Both the position numbers and the translations under genes were made by a program. From an uncultured Candidatus Woesearchaeota archaeon (lineage in GTDB: Archaea; Nanobdellota; Nanobdellia; Woesearchaeales; B29-G15), in assembly GCA_903915225.1 (NCBI GenBank), contig CAIWSB010000008.1, positions 1 to 54,717 on the forward strand: a stretch of 54,717 nucleotides of DNA. The letters run 5' to 3'. Position 1 is the first letter of the stretch; every line of letters starts with the position of its first letter. Positions 10,901 to 19,687 of the stretch are shown here, piece by piece. Below the pieces are notes generated by a model. It was not told the origin of the DNA, did not search any database, and was given only the letters and a program-made list of their open reading frames with translations.

Positions 10901-13900
10901 TGAAGACCTTCTACAAGGATGCAGATGGAGATACATATGGTACTGTTGGAATTCCAGCAATAGCCTGCACCAGGCCAGTGGGCTATGTGATTGATGGTAC
11001 TGATTGTGATGATGCAAACAAGGACGTTCACCCGGGCGCAGTTGAGAAGTGCAACGGCATAGATGACAACTGCAACGGTGTGATAGATGAAGAGAATGCC
11101 CAGGGCTGCACCAATTATTACACAGATGCAGATAAGGATACATATGGAACTGCAGTAAAGAAATGCCTCTGCGCGATGACAGGCGATTTCACAGCCACAA
11201 GGGACAGCGACTGCAATGATGCAGATGCAACAGTAAACCCTGGTGCAACAGAGATCTGCAACGGCAAGGATGACAACTGCAACGGGCAAATAGATGAAGA
11301 AAATGCCGGTGGCTGCACAGTATTCTATGTTGATAAGGATAAAGATACATATGGCACAAGCTCCAACAAGTGTATTTGCGCTGCAACTGGCGATTACACA
11401 GCCACCAGGGATAGCGATTGTGATGACACCAGGGCAAATGTTTACCCTGGAGCCCCAGAGATTTGCGACGGCCTGGACAATGATTGTAACGCCCAGCGCG
11501 ACGAAGGCTTCCCGAACAATGACCATGATTCAATGGCTGATTGTGTTGACCCAGATGATGACAACGACGGCATCCCAGACATAATTGACAACTGCCAATT
11601 CACTCCAAACAGGGATCAGAAGGACACTGATAAAGATGGAATTGGTGATGTATGTGATTTGGATATCGACAACGACAGCATCCCGAATGAGCAGGACAAC
11701 TGCGTTTACGTTCCAAACACAGATCAGAAGGACACAGATGGTGACAAGATAGGCGATGCCTGTGATTCAGACATCGATAACGATGGCATTCCAAACGGAC
11801 AAGACAACTGCGTTTATGTTCCAAACCCCGACCAGAAAGACACAGATAAGGATGGGAAGGGTGATGCATGTGACTCAGACATAGACAACGATGGTATCCC
11901 GAATGAGCAGGACAACTGCGTTTACATGGCAAACCCAGACCAGAAGGATAATGACCATGATGGTAAGGGCGACGTCTGTGATCCAGATGATGACAATGAT
12001 AATATCCTAGACGGTTTGGATAACTGCAAATTCACATACAACCCAGACCAGAAGGACACTGATAAGGATGGGCTAGGCGATGCATGCGACAATTGTGCTA
12101 TGACCGCAAACCCAGACCAGAAGGACAAGGATGGGGATGGTATCGGCGACGTATGCGACAACTGCCCGAATGTGGCTAATGCTGACCAAAAGGACACGGA
12201 TAATGATGGTAAAGGCGACGTCTGCGACCAATTCCCCAATGACAAGGACAACGATGGCTACACAGCAGATGTCGATTGCAACGATAATAACCCTGCAATC
12301 CACCCCGGAGCAACAGAAATTTGCAACGGTTTTGACGACAACTGTGACGGACAAATAGATGAAGAGAATGCCCAAGGGTGCACAATATTCTATTTCGATA
12401 GCGACAAGGACAGCTACGGTGTTGACATGGAAACCAAATGCCTGTGCGCAGCCTCAGGTGACTATTCAGCCAAGAAGGCAGGGGATTGCAATGATGCAAA
12501 TGCAGCAATAAACCCAGGTGCGAAGGACATCTGCAACGGCATAGACGATGATTGCAATGCCGCAACAGCAGATGGTTCAGGTGAAAACGCGCCGTTGAAC
12601 AGCAACCAGCAGGGTGTTTGCGCTGGCTCCAAGAAGATATGCTCAAACGGCTCATGGCAGGATACCTTCACAGGCATCACACACTACGAGGCAGTTGAGG
12701 TAACCTGCGATGGCTTTGACAACAACTGCAATGGTGTTGTAGACGAAGAGGGCATAACAGGTTGTGTTGATTATTACATTGATATGGATAAGGACAACTG
12801 GGGCACTGGCGCAAGCAAATGCCTCTGCGGTGCATCAGGGGATTACCGCACAATCAAGACAGGAGACTGCAATGATGAAAATGCAGCAGTAAATCCTGAT
12901 GCAAAGGACATCTGCAACGGCATAGATGACGATTGCAATGCCGCAACAGCAGATGGTTCTGGTGAAACAGCACCATTCAACAGTAAGCAGCAGGGCGTAT
13001 GCGTAGGTTCAAAGAAAACCTGCTGCAGTGGCTCATGGCAGGACACTTTCACTGGTGTTCCACACTACCAGTCAAACGAAACTACCTGCGATGGTTACGA
13101 TAACGATTGCGATGGCGAGATTGATGAGGGGAATGAGAAGGTCACCTATTACTTAGATGCTGACAAGGATGGCTACGGAGATGTGGCCAAAACCACAATG
13201 GCATGCTCAGCCCCAATGGGTTATGTGGCTGACAACACAGACTGCAATGATGCAGATGCAACCGTGCACCCAGGTGCAATTGAGCACCCAGGCGGGCCGG
13301 ACAAGAACTGTGCCTACGAGCCGCCAGTACTGGCTCCAATCAACTGCATAACTGTCACTGAAGGTGAGAAGGTTGTTGTTATACCGCAGGCATATAGCTT
13401 AGATGGCTACCCAATAATCTTCACATTCACATCCCCATTGAACTCCAACGGGGAATGGCAGACAACATATACAGATGCGGGCCAGTACACTGCAACTGTT
13501 ACGGCAATGGACAATAAGGGCGGAGTGGTAAGCCAGCAGGTTAGCATAACTGTGCTGGACGCAGGCAACCATGGCCCAATACTTGAGCCAATTGCCGACA
13601 TAACTGTGGCTGCAGGTGAGGAGGTCTTCATAAAACCAGTTGCCTCTGACCCAGACAATGACCCTGTGACAATAACAATCTCTGATCCAGTGGGAAGCGA
13701 TGGTTACTGGCTCACCAAGGTGGGTGATGAGGGGGTTTACAATGTGCAGGTCTCAGCCAGTGATGGCACGGCAACGACAGTGCTTGTGGTTAAAGTGACT
13801 GTTACCGAGAAACCCTACCAGGAACTCAAGCTCGACAAGATACGCCTTGACAAGACTAGGGTAAAGGCTTGCGAGACTGACATGCTTATTGTGTCAGTAG

Positions 13901-14127
13901 AGAATGCAGGCAACACCAAGGCTAAGCAGGTGAAGGTCACAGCAAGCATCCCAGAGCTAGGCACAAGAGAGGCCAGCACCAGGTTCGATGTTAAGAATGA
14001 CCCGGTGAACAAGCAGCTCTTCCTGGACATACCCTGTGATGCCAAGCCTGGCACGTATGCTGTGCGTGTCACTGTCTCAAATGACGTCACCAAGCGCGTG
14101 GTGTACCGCGAGCTGGAAGTCATTTAA
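7936..14127 (+). CDS. Giant secreted MopE / thrombospondin type 3 repeat protein
   Basis: The ORF opens at GTG 7927, but ATG 7936 is preferred because GGGAGTGA lies at suitable spacing and the signal peptide ([13 protein letters not shown]) begins there; this gives 2063 aa. Order, numbered from 7927: a conserved-repeat-type beta domain, an FN3 (about 138-228), an Ig-like domain (about 335-430), a long MopE-like block (about 434-1205) alternating DKDTYG...CLCAA, GDCNDA and [14 protein letters not shown] units, thrombospondin type 3 calcium repeats (about 1210-1440; [22 protein letters not shown]), a second MopE block (to about 1798), two cadherin/PKD-like domains and a CARDB-like C-terminus. 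No membrane anchor is visible. Likely a calcium-stiffened envelope or adhesion filament. Confidence 0.87.
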   Translation: MKCKIITFLVFLLIVQAVSASTVTRSFSTTTPAPNTALPVTLTVDVTGSESYYAVTDTFPSGWIVTNLGGGSLSTDGKHISWVVISGVADTTFTYIVTTAPTDGVYTFSGNYGFEGGQEQTTGGQTQVTVTTPPVQDTTPPIFLTHSVMPGKTSATVSWTTDEASDSKVSYGISGALGSIGESSAKVTAHSITLSGLTSDTNYYYKLTSCDSSGNCAETVIWSFKTLVSSPGSYTADLDANYIRGSITIDGVKAPAGTIYSVQVTAGTNTGYSYSGTVDDSAIPGWLQGNGNFATCDQPGFSTGDTFVVSSSACQGQVEGTFAAFGNSGILLNCIVPPTITNVHNTPEHPNEAQVVTVYADISDNIGVSSAKVFYKIDGGAYTSIDMTHASLWSAELGKLPAGSIEYYVWAQDSTGNTAESEHKSFPVIAADADGDGYDSTVDCDDHNPEVHPGAVEKCNGIDDNCNTLVDEENAQGCTIFYLDSDKDTYGIATTKCLCAASGDYSATRDGDCNDASASVNPGAADVCNGVDDDCNAATADGSGETAPTNSNQQGVCAGSTKACTSGSWQDKYTGIPHYEAIEVSCDGLDNNCNGQTDEGGLSVTYYRDQDADGYGDAQTTTQSCAKPVGYVANSQDCNDNNKNIKPGATEVCDGVDNNCNGQIDEENAQGCTAFYADVDKDTYGAGTSKCLCAATGDYTASRAGDCADNNAAVHPGATEMCNGIDDDCNAATLDGSGETAPSNSNQQGVCTGSKKACIAGQWADKYSNIAKYEINEVSCDGLDNNCNGQVDESLMTTYYKDADADAYGDLQTTTQACSKPVGFVSNSQDCNDNDKDIHPGAVEKCNGVDNDCDGLINEEGSSDCTRYYFDSDKDNYGTVASRCLCAPVDSYTAPQGGDCNDASAAVHPGAAEVCNGIDDDCNAATLDGSGETAQFNSNQVGVCEGSKKACIAGQWQDKYTGIAHYEATEVSCDNLDNNCNGQTDEGLMKTFYKDADGDTYGTVGIPAIACTRPVGYVIDGTDCDDANKDVHPGAVEKCNGIDDNCNGVIDEENAQGCTNYYTDADKDTYGTAVKKCLCAMTGDFTATRDSDCNDADATVNPGATEICNGKDDNCNGQIDEENAGGCTVFYVDKDKDTYGTSSNKCICAATGDYTATRDSDCDDTRANVYPGAPEICDGLDNDCNAQRDEGFPNNDHDSMADCVDPDDDNDGIPDIIDNCQFTPNRDQKDTDKDGIGDVCDLDIDNDSIPNEQDNCVYVPNTDQKDTDGDKIGDACDSDIDNDGIPNGQDNCVYVPNPDQKDTDKDGKGDACDSDIDNDGIPNEQDNCVYMANPDQKDNDHDGKGDVCDPDDDNDNILDGLDNCKFTYNPDQKDTDKDGLGDACDNCAMTANPDQKDKDGDGIGDVCDNCPNVANADQKDTDNDGKGDVCDQFPNDKDNDGYTADVDCNDNNPAIHPGATEICNGFDDNCDGQIDEENAQGCTIFYFDSDKDSYGVDMETKCLCAASGDYSAKKAGDCNDANAAINPGAKDICNGIDDDCNAATADGSGENAPLNSNQQGVCAGSKKICSNGSWQDTFTGITHYEAVEVTCDGFDNNCNGVVDEEGITGCVDYYIDMDKDNWGTGASKCLCGASGDYRTIKTGDCNDENAAVNPDAKDICNGIDDDCNAATADGSGETAPFNSKQQGVCVGSKKTCCSGSWQDTFTGVPHYQSNETTCDGYDNDCDGEIDEGNEKVTYYLDADKDGYGDVAKTTMACSAPMGYVADNTDCNDADATVHPGAIEHPGGPDKNCAYEPPVLAPINCITVTEGEKVVVIPQAYSLDGYPIIFTFTSPLNSNGEWQTTYTDAGQYTATVTAMDNKGGVVSQQVSITVLDAGNHGPILEPIADITVAAGEEVFIKPVASDPDNDPVTITISDPVGSDGYWLTKVGDEGVYNVQVSASDGTATTVLVVKVTVTEKPYQELKLDKIRLDKTRVKACETDMLIVSVENAGNTKAKQVKVTASIPELGTREASTRFDVKNDPVNKQLFLDIPCDAKPGTYAVRVTVSNDVTKRVVYRELEVI
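9225..13320 (+). repeat. Internal repeat array coding for MopE and TSP3 units
   Basis: Many near-identical coding units recur here, such as TGCAACGGCATAGATGA and GACTGCAATGATGCA segments. Composite blocks of about 370-400 bp (CLCAA to CNGQIDE) alternate with shorter units, interrupted at about 11560-12240 by thrombospondin type 3 repeats of about 33-39 codons. Such repeats allow in-frame length change and also invite assembly collapse. Confidence 0.8.
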
Positions 14128-14140
14128 CCTTTTTTTTAAT
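14128..14140 (+). terminator. Poly-T terminator after the giant surface gene
   Basis: A run CCTTTTTTTTTAAT directly follows the TAA stop. T-runs on the coding strand are the usual archaeal termination signal, so this probably ends the surface-protein unit just before the tpiA promoter. Confidence 0.5.
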
Positions 14141-14143
14141 AAG

Positions 14144-14153
14144 TTTTATATAT
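14144..14153 (+). promoter_or_regulatory. Box A (TATA) promoter of tpiA
   Basis: TTTTATATAT is centred about 27 bp upstream of the tpiA ATG, the distance expected when transcription begins at the start codon. A leaderless mRNA is therefore likely. There is no ribosome-binding site in between. Confidence 0.65.
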
Positions 14154-14175
14154 CTTCTATCTTTTTTCTTAATCT

Positions 14176-14829
14176 ATGATAATTGTTAATCTTAAAACCT
14201 ACAAGGAGAGCACTGGGCTTGCAGCTGTCAAGCTGGCCAAGTCTGCCGAGAAGGTTACAAGGGAATACGGCGTTAGAATTGTGCTGGTGCCACAGGCAAC
14301 TGACCTGCGCCTAGTGAAAGACAAGGGGCACATTGAGGTGTTTGCCCAGCACATTGATGAAGCAGCGCAGGGGAAATTCACGGGCTGGACAACTGTTGAG
14401 GCTGTGAAGGATGCCGGCGCAACAGGGGTTTTGATAAACCATTCTGAGCATAGGATTCCTTTTGAAAAAATAAAATATGCAGTAGAGCGCTGCAGGGCAC
14501 TTGGCCTGCAATCAATTGTTTGCGCCGATTCTGTTGAGGAAGGCGAAAAACTAAAATCACTCAAGCCTGATTTTATTGCAGTTGAGCCACCAGAGCTTAT
14601 TGGCGGCGATATATCAGTGAGCAAGGCCAAGCCCGAGATTATTTCAGATGCAGTTGCTCGTGTCCAAACAAAAGAAACGTCTGTCCTGGTTGGGGCAGGC
14701 ATAAAGGATGGGAATGATGTCCGTGTTGCCCTTGATTTGAAATCCAAGGGTATTTTGGTTGCCTCGGGTGTCGTGCTGGCCAAGGACCCAGAGGCAGTGC
14801 TTCGCGATTTCGCAAAAGCTTGGAGGTGA
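14176..14829 (+). CDS. tpiA: Triosephosphate isomerase, archaeal type
   Basis: A 217-aa protein, matching the short archaeal TIM subfamily (about 220-230 aa) rather than the roughly 250-aa bacterial form. It interconverts dihydroxyacetone phosphate and glyceraldehyde 3-phosphate. Visible sites: substrate-binding Lys in NLKTY (about residue 7), catalytic His in INHSEHR (about 94), catalytic Glu in VEPPELIGG (about 139), and the phosphate-binding GAGIKDGNDV loop (about 176). The TATA-like motif implies a leaderless transcript. A 10-codon ORF follows within six bases and may be cotranscribed. The family call is firm. Confidence 0.96.
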   Translation: MIIVNLKTYKESTGLAAVKLAKSAEKVTREYGVRIVLVPQATDLRLVKDKGHIEVFAQHIDEAAQGKFTGWTTVEAVKDAGATGVLINHSEHRIPFEKIKYAVERCRALGLQSIVCADSVEEGEKLKSLKPDFIAVEPPELIGGDISVSKAKPEIISDAVARVQTKETSVLVGAGIKDGNDVRVALDLKSKGILVASGVVLAKDPEAVLRDFAKAWR

Positions 14830-14834
14830 ATGAA

Positions 14835-14867
14835 ATGGGATGCGGTTGTGGCGGAAAGAAAAAGTAA
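14835..14867 (+). CDS. 10-aa Cys/Gly microprotein candidate MGCGCGGKKK
   Basis: Too short for the ORF track. ATG 14835 is preceded at normal spacing by GGAGGTGA, one of the strongest Shine-Dalgarno sequences in the window, and the ORF ends TAA after MGCGCGGKKK. The GGAGGTGA overlaps the tpiA stop codon, so it could be translated by coupling. A CxC next to a basic tail suggests metal or Fe-S ligation or an interaction tag, which is speculation. It could also be a chance ORF, but the ribosome-binding site and composition argue for a second look. Confidence 0.45.
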   Translation: MGCGCGGKKK

Positions 14868-14883
14868 AAAAACTAACTTTTTT

Positions 14884-15040
14884 TATGTCAAGAACCATTA
14901 GTCAATAGACTAGTGACATAAAAACTTAATAAATCCTTTTCAGATGGTTCTTGACGCTCAGGATTCCACCAATCTTGTGGTTCTTGAACACAATAGAATC
15001 CACCTTACTACCAATAATCAGATTGGTGGAATTCTGTTGT
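14884..15040. repeat. Intergenic nested inverted repeats
   Basis: This gap contains several perfect dyads: TATGTCA (14884) with TGACATA (14914); TAGTC-AATA-GACTA (14899-14912); TCAAGAACCAT (14888-14898) with ATGGTTCTTGA (14944-14954); and ATTCCACCAATCT (14963-14975) with AGATTGGTGGAAT (15020-15032). TGGTTCTTGA is also directly repeated at about 14945 and 14979. No transposase is present. It could be a regulatory RNA or leader, a small mobile-element remnant, or operators for the genes downstream. Confidence 0.6.
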
Positions 15041-15101
15041 TTGAATTTTTTCCGGAATTTTTCTCGATACTTCTATAACTATTTCAGCCCCTTAGAAGGG
15101 C

Positions 15102-15479
15102 ATGGGAATATTAAGAACAGCAATAAAAACAATAAAATATGGGGTTCTTATCACCAGTGCAGTAATAGCCGGCTTGTGGCTCTACGAGGCAAAATTCTCC
15201 CCGGCGCCCTATAACAGCATTGCGCAGCTTGAGCAGGCCCAGCAGTTATACCAAGAGCCCAGGTCCTTGGAAATTGTGCTTGAGGAAAGCAATGGCGAAG
15301 TTATTCCGTACCTCACGGACCAGTCGCGAGGTCTCAAGCAGCCCATAACCTGGGATTTCCAGCTGGGCTCTGCAAGCTACAGGCTGAAGGGGCTTTTTGA
15401 TGAGGGCGCCGGCAGCCTCTTTTTGAGAGGCAATGAGCTCGTAGAGTACCTGACCAATAACTATAAAAATACGCCTTAG
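15102..15479 (+). CDS. Small membrane-anchored protein of unknown function
   Basis: A 125-aa protein. Residues about 10-28 (TIKYGVLITSAVIAGLWLY) form one N-terminal membrane helix or uncleaved signal; the rest is a mixed alpha/beta domain containing QLEQAQQLYQEP and SLEIVLEESNGEVIPYL. No family is recognised. It ends 13 bp upstream of hydB, so it may be the first gene of the hydrogenase transcript, but a promoter in front of hydB cannot be excluded. The upstream gap holds strong inverted repeats. Confidence 0.65.
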   Translation: MGILRTAIKTIKYGVLITSAVIAGLWLYEAKFSPAPYNSIAQLEQAQQLYQEPRSLEIVLEESNGEVIPYLTDQSRGLKQPITWDFQLGSASYRLKGLFDEGAGSLFLRGNELVEYLTNNYKNTP

Positions 15480-15492
15480 CTAGCTCAGATTT

Positions 15493-16422
15493 ATGCAGCT
15501 GGAGGCGCTTTTCAATAAATTAAAGCACGGCCGGAGAATCGTGGCCCCTGTTTCTCGCGAAGGCTATTTTGTTTACGAAACAGTCCACAATTTCAAGGAA
15601 ATTGCCATTGATTTTACACTACCCATCTACCCTCCAAAAGAGGTAATGCTGCCACAGCATGAGCCGGTCTACAGCTTCAAGGGCGCCAATGTCAGAGCCA
15701 CAATTCCATCTGAAAAGACAGTAATCTTTGGCGTGCGCCCATGCGATGTAAGGGCAATAGGCGTGATGGATAATTTTATGTTCAGTGGCATCGCAGAGCC
15801 CTACTATAAGGCAAGGCGTGAAAACACGCTGATTGTGGCGATACAATGCGCAAAACAGTTTGAAAACTGCTTCTGCGATGTTTTTGGGAGCTTCAAGCTG
15901 GAAAAGGGCCATGACATTGGCCTTGCGCGGGGCAGTGGGGGCTATCTAATAAAAGCAGGCTCAAAGCTGGGCGAAGACACATTAAAATCCCTGAAAATAA
16001 AGCAGGATAGCAAACTGCCCCAAGCCAATTTTAAAATAACAAAGCCGCACCAGCAGTTTAAGGCCCGCATTGGCGAACTGGATAAACTCTCTGACAGCAA
16101 GCACTGGGATACTGCAGCAACAGAATGTTTCAGCTGCGGTGGCTGTACGATTGTTTGCCCCACCTGCCAGTGCTTTGACATTGAGGATCATTCTGCGCCC
16201 AATCTGGCAACAGGCAAACGCATCCGCACATGGGATTCATGCCAGCTCAAGCCATTCACACGAGTCGCAGGAAAATACCACTTTCGCGGCAAGCGTACTG
16301 ACCGCTTCAGGCACCGCTACTACCATAAGCTAGTCTGGGGCGACAACTGCGTGGGCTGCGGGCGCTGCGTGACAATATGCCCCACAAAGATAGACATGAG
16401 AGAGGTTGTGCTGAAACTATGA
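15493..16422 (+). CDS. hydB: Group 3b NiFe hydrogenase (sulfhydrogenase) beta subunit, Fe-S protein
   Basis: A 309-aa protein of the HydB/ShyB family, the electron-transfer subunit linking the hydrogenase core to the flavin subunit. Visible features: VIFGVRPCDVRAIGVMDNF (about 76-95), then two ferredoxin-type [4Fe-4S] motifs near the C-terminus, CFSCGGCTIVCPTCQC (about 212-227) and CVGCGRCVTICP (about 286-297). Length is near the family norm. The stop overlaps the next start in ATGA. No clear ribosome-binding site precedes the ATG, which fits a start close to a transcript start or coupling to the upstream gene. Confidence 0.93.
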   Translation: MQLEALFNKLKHGRRIVAPVSREGYFVYETVHNFKEIAIDFTLPIYPPKEVMLPQHEPVYSFKGANVRATIPSEKTVIFGVRPCDVRAIGVMDNFMFSGIAEPYYKARRENTLIVAIQCAKQFENCFCDVFGSFKLEKGHDIGLARGSGGYLIKAGSKLGEDTLKSLKIKQDSKLPQANFKITKPHQQFKARIGELDKLSDSKHWDTAATECFSCGGCTIVCPTCQCFDIEDHSAPNLATGKRIRTWDSCQLKPFTRVAGKYHFRGKRTDRFRHRYYHKLVWGDNCVGCGRCVTICPTKIDMREVVLKL

Positions 16423-17204
16423 ACCCATACAAGCCCAAGTTCGTGAAGATAATTAAAGTGGAGGAAATGACTTCAGATATTCGGCTTTTCAGGGTTGATT
16501 TCAAGTGCAGGCACCGCCCCGGCCAGTTTATTGAGGTTTTCCTGCCCCACTATGGCGAGGCTCCAATGTCCATCTGCTCATGCTCAACCCAGTACCTTGA
16601 AATGACTGTCCGTGCAGTTGGCAACGTGACAAATGCAATCCATAAGCTCAATGTTGGCGATACAATCGGAATTCGCGGGCCTTATGGCAATGGCTATGAC
16701 ATGAAATCCCTGAAAGGGAAGCACCTTTACATAATCGGCGGTGGCACAGGTGTTGCACCTCTAAGAGGCATAATAAAATATGCCGAGCAGCACCCGAAGG
16801 ATTTTGCCTCTGTTAATATCTTCATGGGCTTCAGGAACCCAGAGCAGGTCTTTTTCAAAGAGGACATAGAGCTCTGGCAGCGCATGTTCAATGTTTACTT
16901 AACTGTTGACCAGCCCAGCAAGGCCTGGCGTCATTGCTGCGGTGTCATAACGACATTGCTGGAAAAACAAAAATTAATAAATGAAAATGGCGTTGCCATG
17001 ACCTGCGGCCCGCCCGTGATGATTAAGTTCGTGATTAAGTCGCTCAATGCAGCGGGCTTCAGGAACGACCAGATTTTCATGTCACTGGAGCGGCTCATGC
17101 GCTGCGGCATCGGCAAATGCGGGCACTGCATGGTGAGCAACCTTTATGTTTGCAAGGATGGGCCTGTCTTTAGGTACGACCAGGTCCAGGACAAAAAAGA
17201 ATGA
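16419..17204 (+). CDS. hydG: Group 3b hydrogenase gamma subunit, FAD/NAD(P)-binding
   Basis: The true start is ATG 16419, overlapping the hydB stop in ATGA; the listed 16377 start would add 14 residues of read-through. 261 aa. It belongs to the ferredoxin-NADP reductase-like family: a flavin-binding barrel with RPGQFIEVFLP and APMSICS (about 28-52), an NAD(P)-binding domain beginning IIGGGTGVAPLRG (about 106-118), a CGPPVMI motif, and a C-terminal [2Fe-2S]-type cluster RCGIGKCGHC (about 227-236). It passes electrons between Fe-S subunits and NAD(P)H in the cytoplasm. It overlaps hydD by 4 nt. Confidence 0.93.
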   Translation: MNPYKPKFVKIIKVEEMTSDIRLFRVDFKCRHRPGQFIEVFLPHYGEAPMSICSCSTQYLEMTVRAVGNVTNAIHKLNVGDTIGIRGPYGNGYDMKSLKGKHLYIIGGGTGVAPLRGIIKYAEQHPKDFASVNIFMGFRNPEQVFFKEDIELWQRMFNVYLTVDQPSKAWRHCCGVITTLLEKQKLINENGVAMTCGPPVMIKFVIKSLNAAGFRNDQIFMSLERLMRCGIGKCGHCMVSNLYVCKDGPVFRYDQVQDKKE

Positions 17205-17962
17205 AGGCAAAACCACTAGTTGGAATCTACGCACTAACCTCCTGCTCAGGCTGCCAGGTGACGCTTCTCGGGCTTGAGGAGAAGTTCCTGCAGCTCACTG
17301 AAATCACTGAAATTAAGTATTTCCCGCTAATCAAGGAGAGGCTTTATGATGGCCGCGTGGATGTGGCTTTCATTGAGGGCACAGTAATACGGAAAGAGGA
17401 AATAGAGACATTAAGGGATATCCGCAAAAAAGCCAAGATTCTGGTTGCACTCGGGACGTGCGCAACATTTGGGGGGATTGCATCCATAAGGGACTTTGAA
17501 GACAAGGCGAAGGTGATGACCTGTGTTTACCCCAACCCGCTGTTCCTGGATTCAGTCCATAACGTGCGGGGGCTTGACTGCTATGTAAAGGTTGACTATG
17601 CCCTGCGCGGCTGCCCCATAGTTGGGGAGGAGTTTGTACGATTCACAACAGACCTTGTCCTGGGCAAAAAACCAGTTGTTGTTGAGGAGCCAGTCTGCGT
17701 GGAATGCCGCCGCAACAAGAATATATGCTTTCTGCTAAAGAAGAAACAGTGCCTGGGCCCTCTTATCTACGGGGGCTGCAATTCCATATGCATAAATGAA
17801 GGAAGGCCCTGCTATGGCTGCCGTGGCCCGATGAAGGAGGCGAACCTAGATGCCCTGATGAGGCTGTTCAAGCGCTACGGCATACCCTTCTCCAGCATCC
17901 GGAATTCCCTCACTGTGTTTGCAGGCACATCGAAACGTTACCGAAGAGGTGTTTTGAGATGA
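17201..17962 (+). CDS. hydD: Group 3b NiFe hydrogenase small (delta) subunit
   Basis: A 253-aa NiFe-hydrogenase small subunit. The proximal cluster ligands start with SCSGCQVTLL (about 14-23) and continue with GTCATFGG and GCPIVGEEF; a Cys-rich C-terminal part (CVECRRNKNIC, CNSICINEGRPCYGC) supplies the other clusters. No Tat signal, so it is cytoplasmic, as expected for the soluble bidirectional group 3b. It overlaps hydG and hydA by ATGA at each end. Confidence 0.93.
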   Translation: MKAKPLVGIYALTSCSGCQVTLLGLEEKFLQLTEITEIKYFPLIKERLYDGRVDVAFIEGTVIRKEEIETLRDIRKKAKILVALGTCATFGGIASIRDFEDKAKVMTCVYPNPLFLDSVHNVRGLDCYVKVDYALRGCPIVGEEFVRFTTDLVLGKKPVVVEEPVCVECRRNKNICFLLKKKQCLGPLIYGGCNSICINEGRPCYGCRGPMKEANLDALMRLFKRYGIPFSSIRNSLTVFAGTSKRYRRGVLR

Positions 17963-19245
17963 ACCGCGAGATTGAGCTTGACCATATAACTAAAATCGAA
18001 GGACATGCAAATTTGTATGTTAAAGTCACCCATGGAAAGATTAAGAAGGTTGAGCTCCGCGTGGTTGAGGGGGCAAGGTACTTTGAGGGGCTGCTGCTAA
18101 ACCGTGACGCAACTGATGCCCATTACATTGCCTCCAGAATTTGCGGTGTCTGCTCGCAGGCCCATGTTGTTGGGGCGCTGCATGCAATTGAAAAGGCCCT
18201 TGGCTGCAAGTCAACACCTCAAACAGAAGTGCTCCGTGAGCTTCTGCTGCTGGGTGATATTCTTGAGAGCCACGTGCTCCACCTGTATTTCTTAGCACTC
18301 CCAGATTATTATGCTTACTCCTCTGCGTTGGAGTTTGCCAACAGCGACCCGAAAATACTTAGAGCCGCACTGGTGCTCAAGCAGACCTTCAACAGGATTG
18401 AACGGGTGCTTGGTGGCCGTGAGGTTCACGCAGTAACTCCGGTAGTTGGCGGGTTCTCAAAGCTCCCAACACAGGAAGAGATTAATGGGCTCGTAAAGGA
18501 TTTGAAGAAAGTTGAGAAGATGGTGCTGCAAGTGCCTGGGCTCATAGGCTCCCTGGACCTGCCGAAATTCTCAAGGCCTTGCGAACACATTGCCATCAGC
18601 AGGAGCAACGGCTCAATGTTCTTCGGTGATGAGATAAAGGCAATGCGCAATGGCAAGGTCTTTAGTATTGAGGAATACAAGCGCAACATAAACGAATATG
18701 TGGACTTCACAACCACATCAAAGGAGGCTTTATTCCTGGGCCAGAGCTTCATGACATCTGCCTTATCCCGGCTAAACATTCATTATGCAAAACTGAGCCC
18801 AGTTGCAAAGAAACTTGTGGCCGGGTCCAAGGTTAAATTCCCCAACGATTCACCATTTGCAAACAATTTTGCACAGGCAATAGAACTTGTTGAATTTTAT
18901 TACCGCGCGTTAAAGCTTCTTGAGGGTCTCAAGATTAAACAGGAAAAGCCAATTCCAGTAAAACCGCGCGCAGGGCACGGGGTTTCTGCAACAGAAGTCC
19001 CGCGGGGCATATTATTCCACGAGTACGAGCTCAATAAAAGTGGGAGCATTAAGAAATGCAACATCATAACCCCCACATCCCAAAACCTGCACAACATTGA
19101 GGAGGATGTCCACGCGTTCTTGCCAACAATCCTGGATAAGCATGAGGCTGCAATAAAGCTGGAGCTGGAAAAGCTCATCCGGGCATACGATCCGTGCATC
19201 TCCTGCAGCACACACTTCCTCAGCCTGAAGCTAGATAGGGAATGA
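17959..19245 (+). CDS. hydA: Group 3b NiFe hydrogenase catalytic large (alpha) subunit
   Basis: A 428-aa catalytic subunit. Both NiFe ligand pairs are present: N-terminal RICGVCSQAH (about 61-70) and C-terminal DPCISCSTH (about 411-419). After the final His follows a nine-residue tail FLSLKLDRE, the extension removed by the maturation endopeptidase encoded next. It catalyses reversible H2 oxidation coupled to NAD(P); P. furiosus homologues also reduce polysulfide. It overlaps both neighbours by 4 nt, so all five genes look translationally coupled. Confidence 0.95.
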   Translation: MNREIELDHITKIEGHANLYVKVTHGKIKKVELRVVEGARYFEGLLLNRDATDAHYIASRICGVCSQAHVVGALHAIEKALGCKSTPQTEVLRELLLLGDILESHVLHLYFLALPDYYAYSSALEFANSDPKILRAALVLKQTFNRIERVLGGREVHAVTPVVGGFSKLPTQEEINGLVKDLKKVEKMVLQVPGLIGSLDLPKFSRPCEHIAISRSNGSMFFGDEIKAMRNGKVFSIEEYKRNINEYVDFTTTSKEALFLGQSFMTSALSRLNIHYAKLSPVAKKLVAGSKVKFPNDSPFANNFAQAIELVEFYYRALKLLEGLKIKQEKPIPVKPRAGHGVSATEVPRGILFHEYELNKSGSIKKCNIITPTSQNLHNIEEDVHAFLPTILDKHEAAIKLELEKLIRAYDPCISCSTHFLSLKLDRE

Positions 19246-19664
19246 GAAAAATTTACTGCTTTGGAAATCCATATGTTTCTGGAGACACCCTTGCACTGGA
19301 GTTGGCAGATTCTCTAAAGGTAGATGGGTTTGAGTTTGTAAAGTGCACAAACCCCGCCCACCTCCCTCTGGGGGAAGAGCTGTTTATTCTGGATGTGGTC
19401 AAAGGCATAAAAAAGGTCGGGTTGTTATTGGATTTGAAAAAACTTGAACAGCATAATACTGTTTCTGCACACGACCTGGACCTGGGGCACTGGCTCCAGA
19501 TGGGCGAAAATGTTGGATTGATTAAGGGTGTAAAGATAATTGGCCTGCCGCTTGGAATAGCAAAAACTGAAGCAAAACGGGAAGTGGAGCTAATCCTTAA
19601 GGGATTGTTAATTAATAAGCCTAAAATGGGGCATATTCACTACTATACAGAGAAAACCTTATAA
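19242..19664 (+). CDS. Hydrogenase maturation protease
   Basis: A 140-aa protein of the HycI/HyaD/HoxW endopeptidase family (usual length about 140-160). The N-terminus CFGNPYVSGDTLALELADSL (residues 5-24) is the typical GN..L..D signature; a second acidic site lies in ILDVVKGI (about 49-56) and the His-containing loop in SAHDLDLGHW (about 76-85). It would trim the tail of HydA after Ni insertion. The ATGA overlap with hydA and conserved gene order support dedicated service to this enzyme. Confidence 0.88.
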   Translation: MRKIYCFGNPYVSGDTLALELADSLKVDGFEFVKCTNPAHLPLGEELFILDVVKGIKKVGLLLDLKKLEQHNTVSAHDLDLGHWLQMGENVGLIKGVKIIGLPLGIAKTEAKREVELILKGLLINKPKMGHIHYYTEKTL

Positions 19665-19687
19665 ATCAAAGCCTCATTTAATCTCAT

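Noticed and set aside
1-13320. Repeats considered as a CRISPR array
   Set aside because: Repeat units are coding, variable in length and lack unique spacers of constant size; no cas genes are present.
9149-13351. Many ORFs of 60-209 aa on both strands within the giant surface gene
   Set aside because: They are shadows of the repeat-rich coding sequence, with the repetitive composition expected from out-of-frame reading of MopE/TSP3 codons, and no ribosome-binding sites or promoters.
14951-15214. 87-aa plus-strand ORF before hydB
   Set aside because: It runs through the inverted repeats and out of frame into the 125-aa gene; composition is non-coding-like (FCCLNFFRNF), and the overlapping 125-aa frame is better supported.
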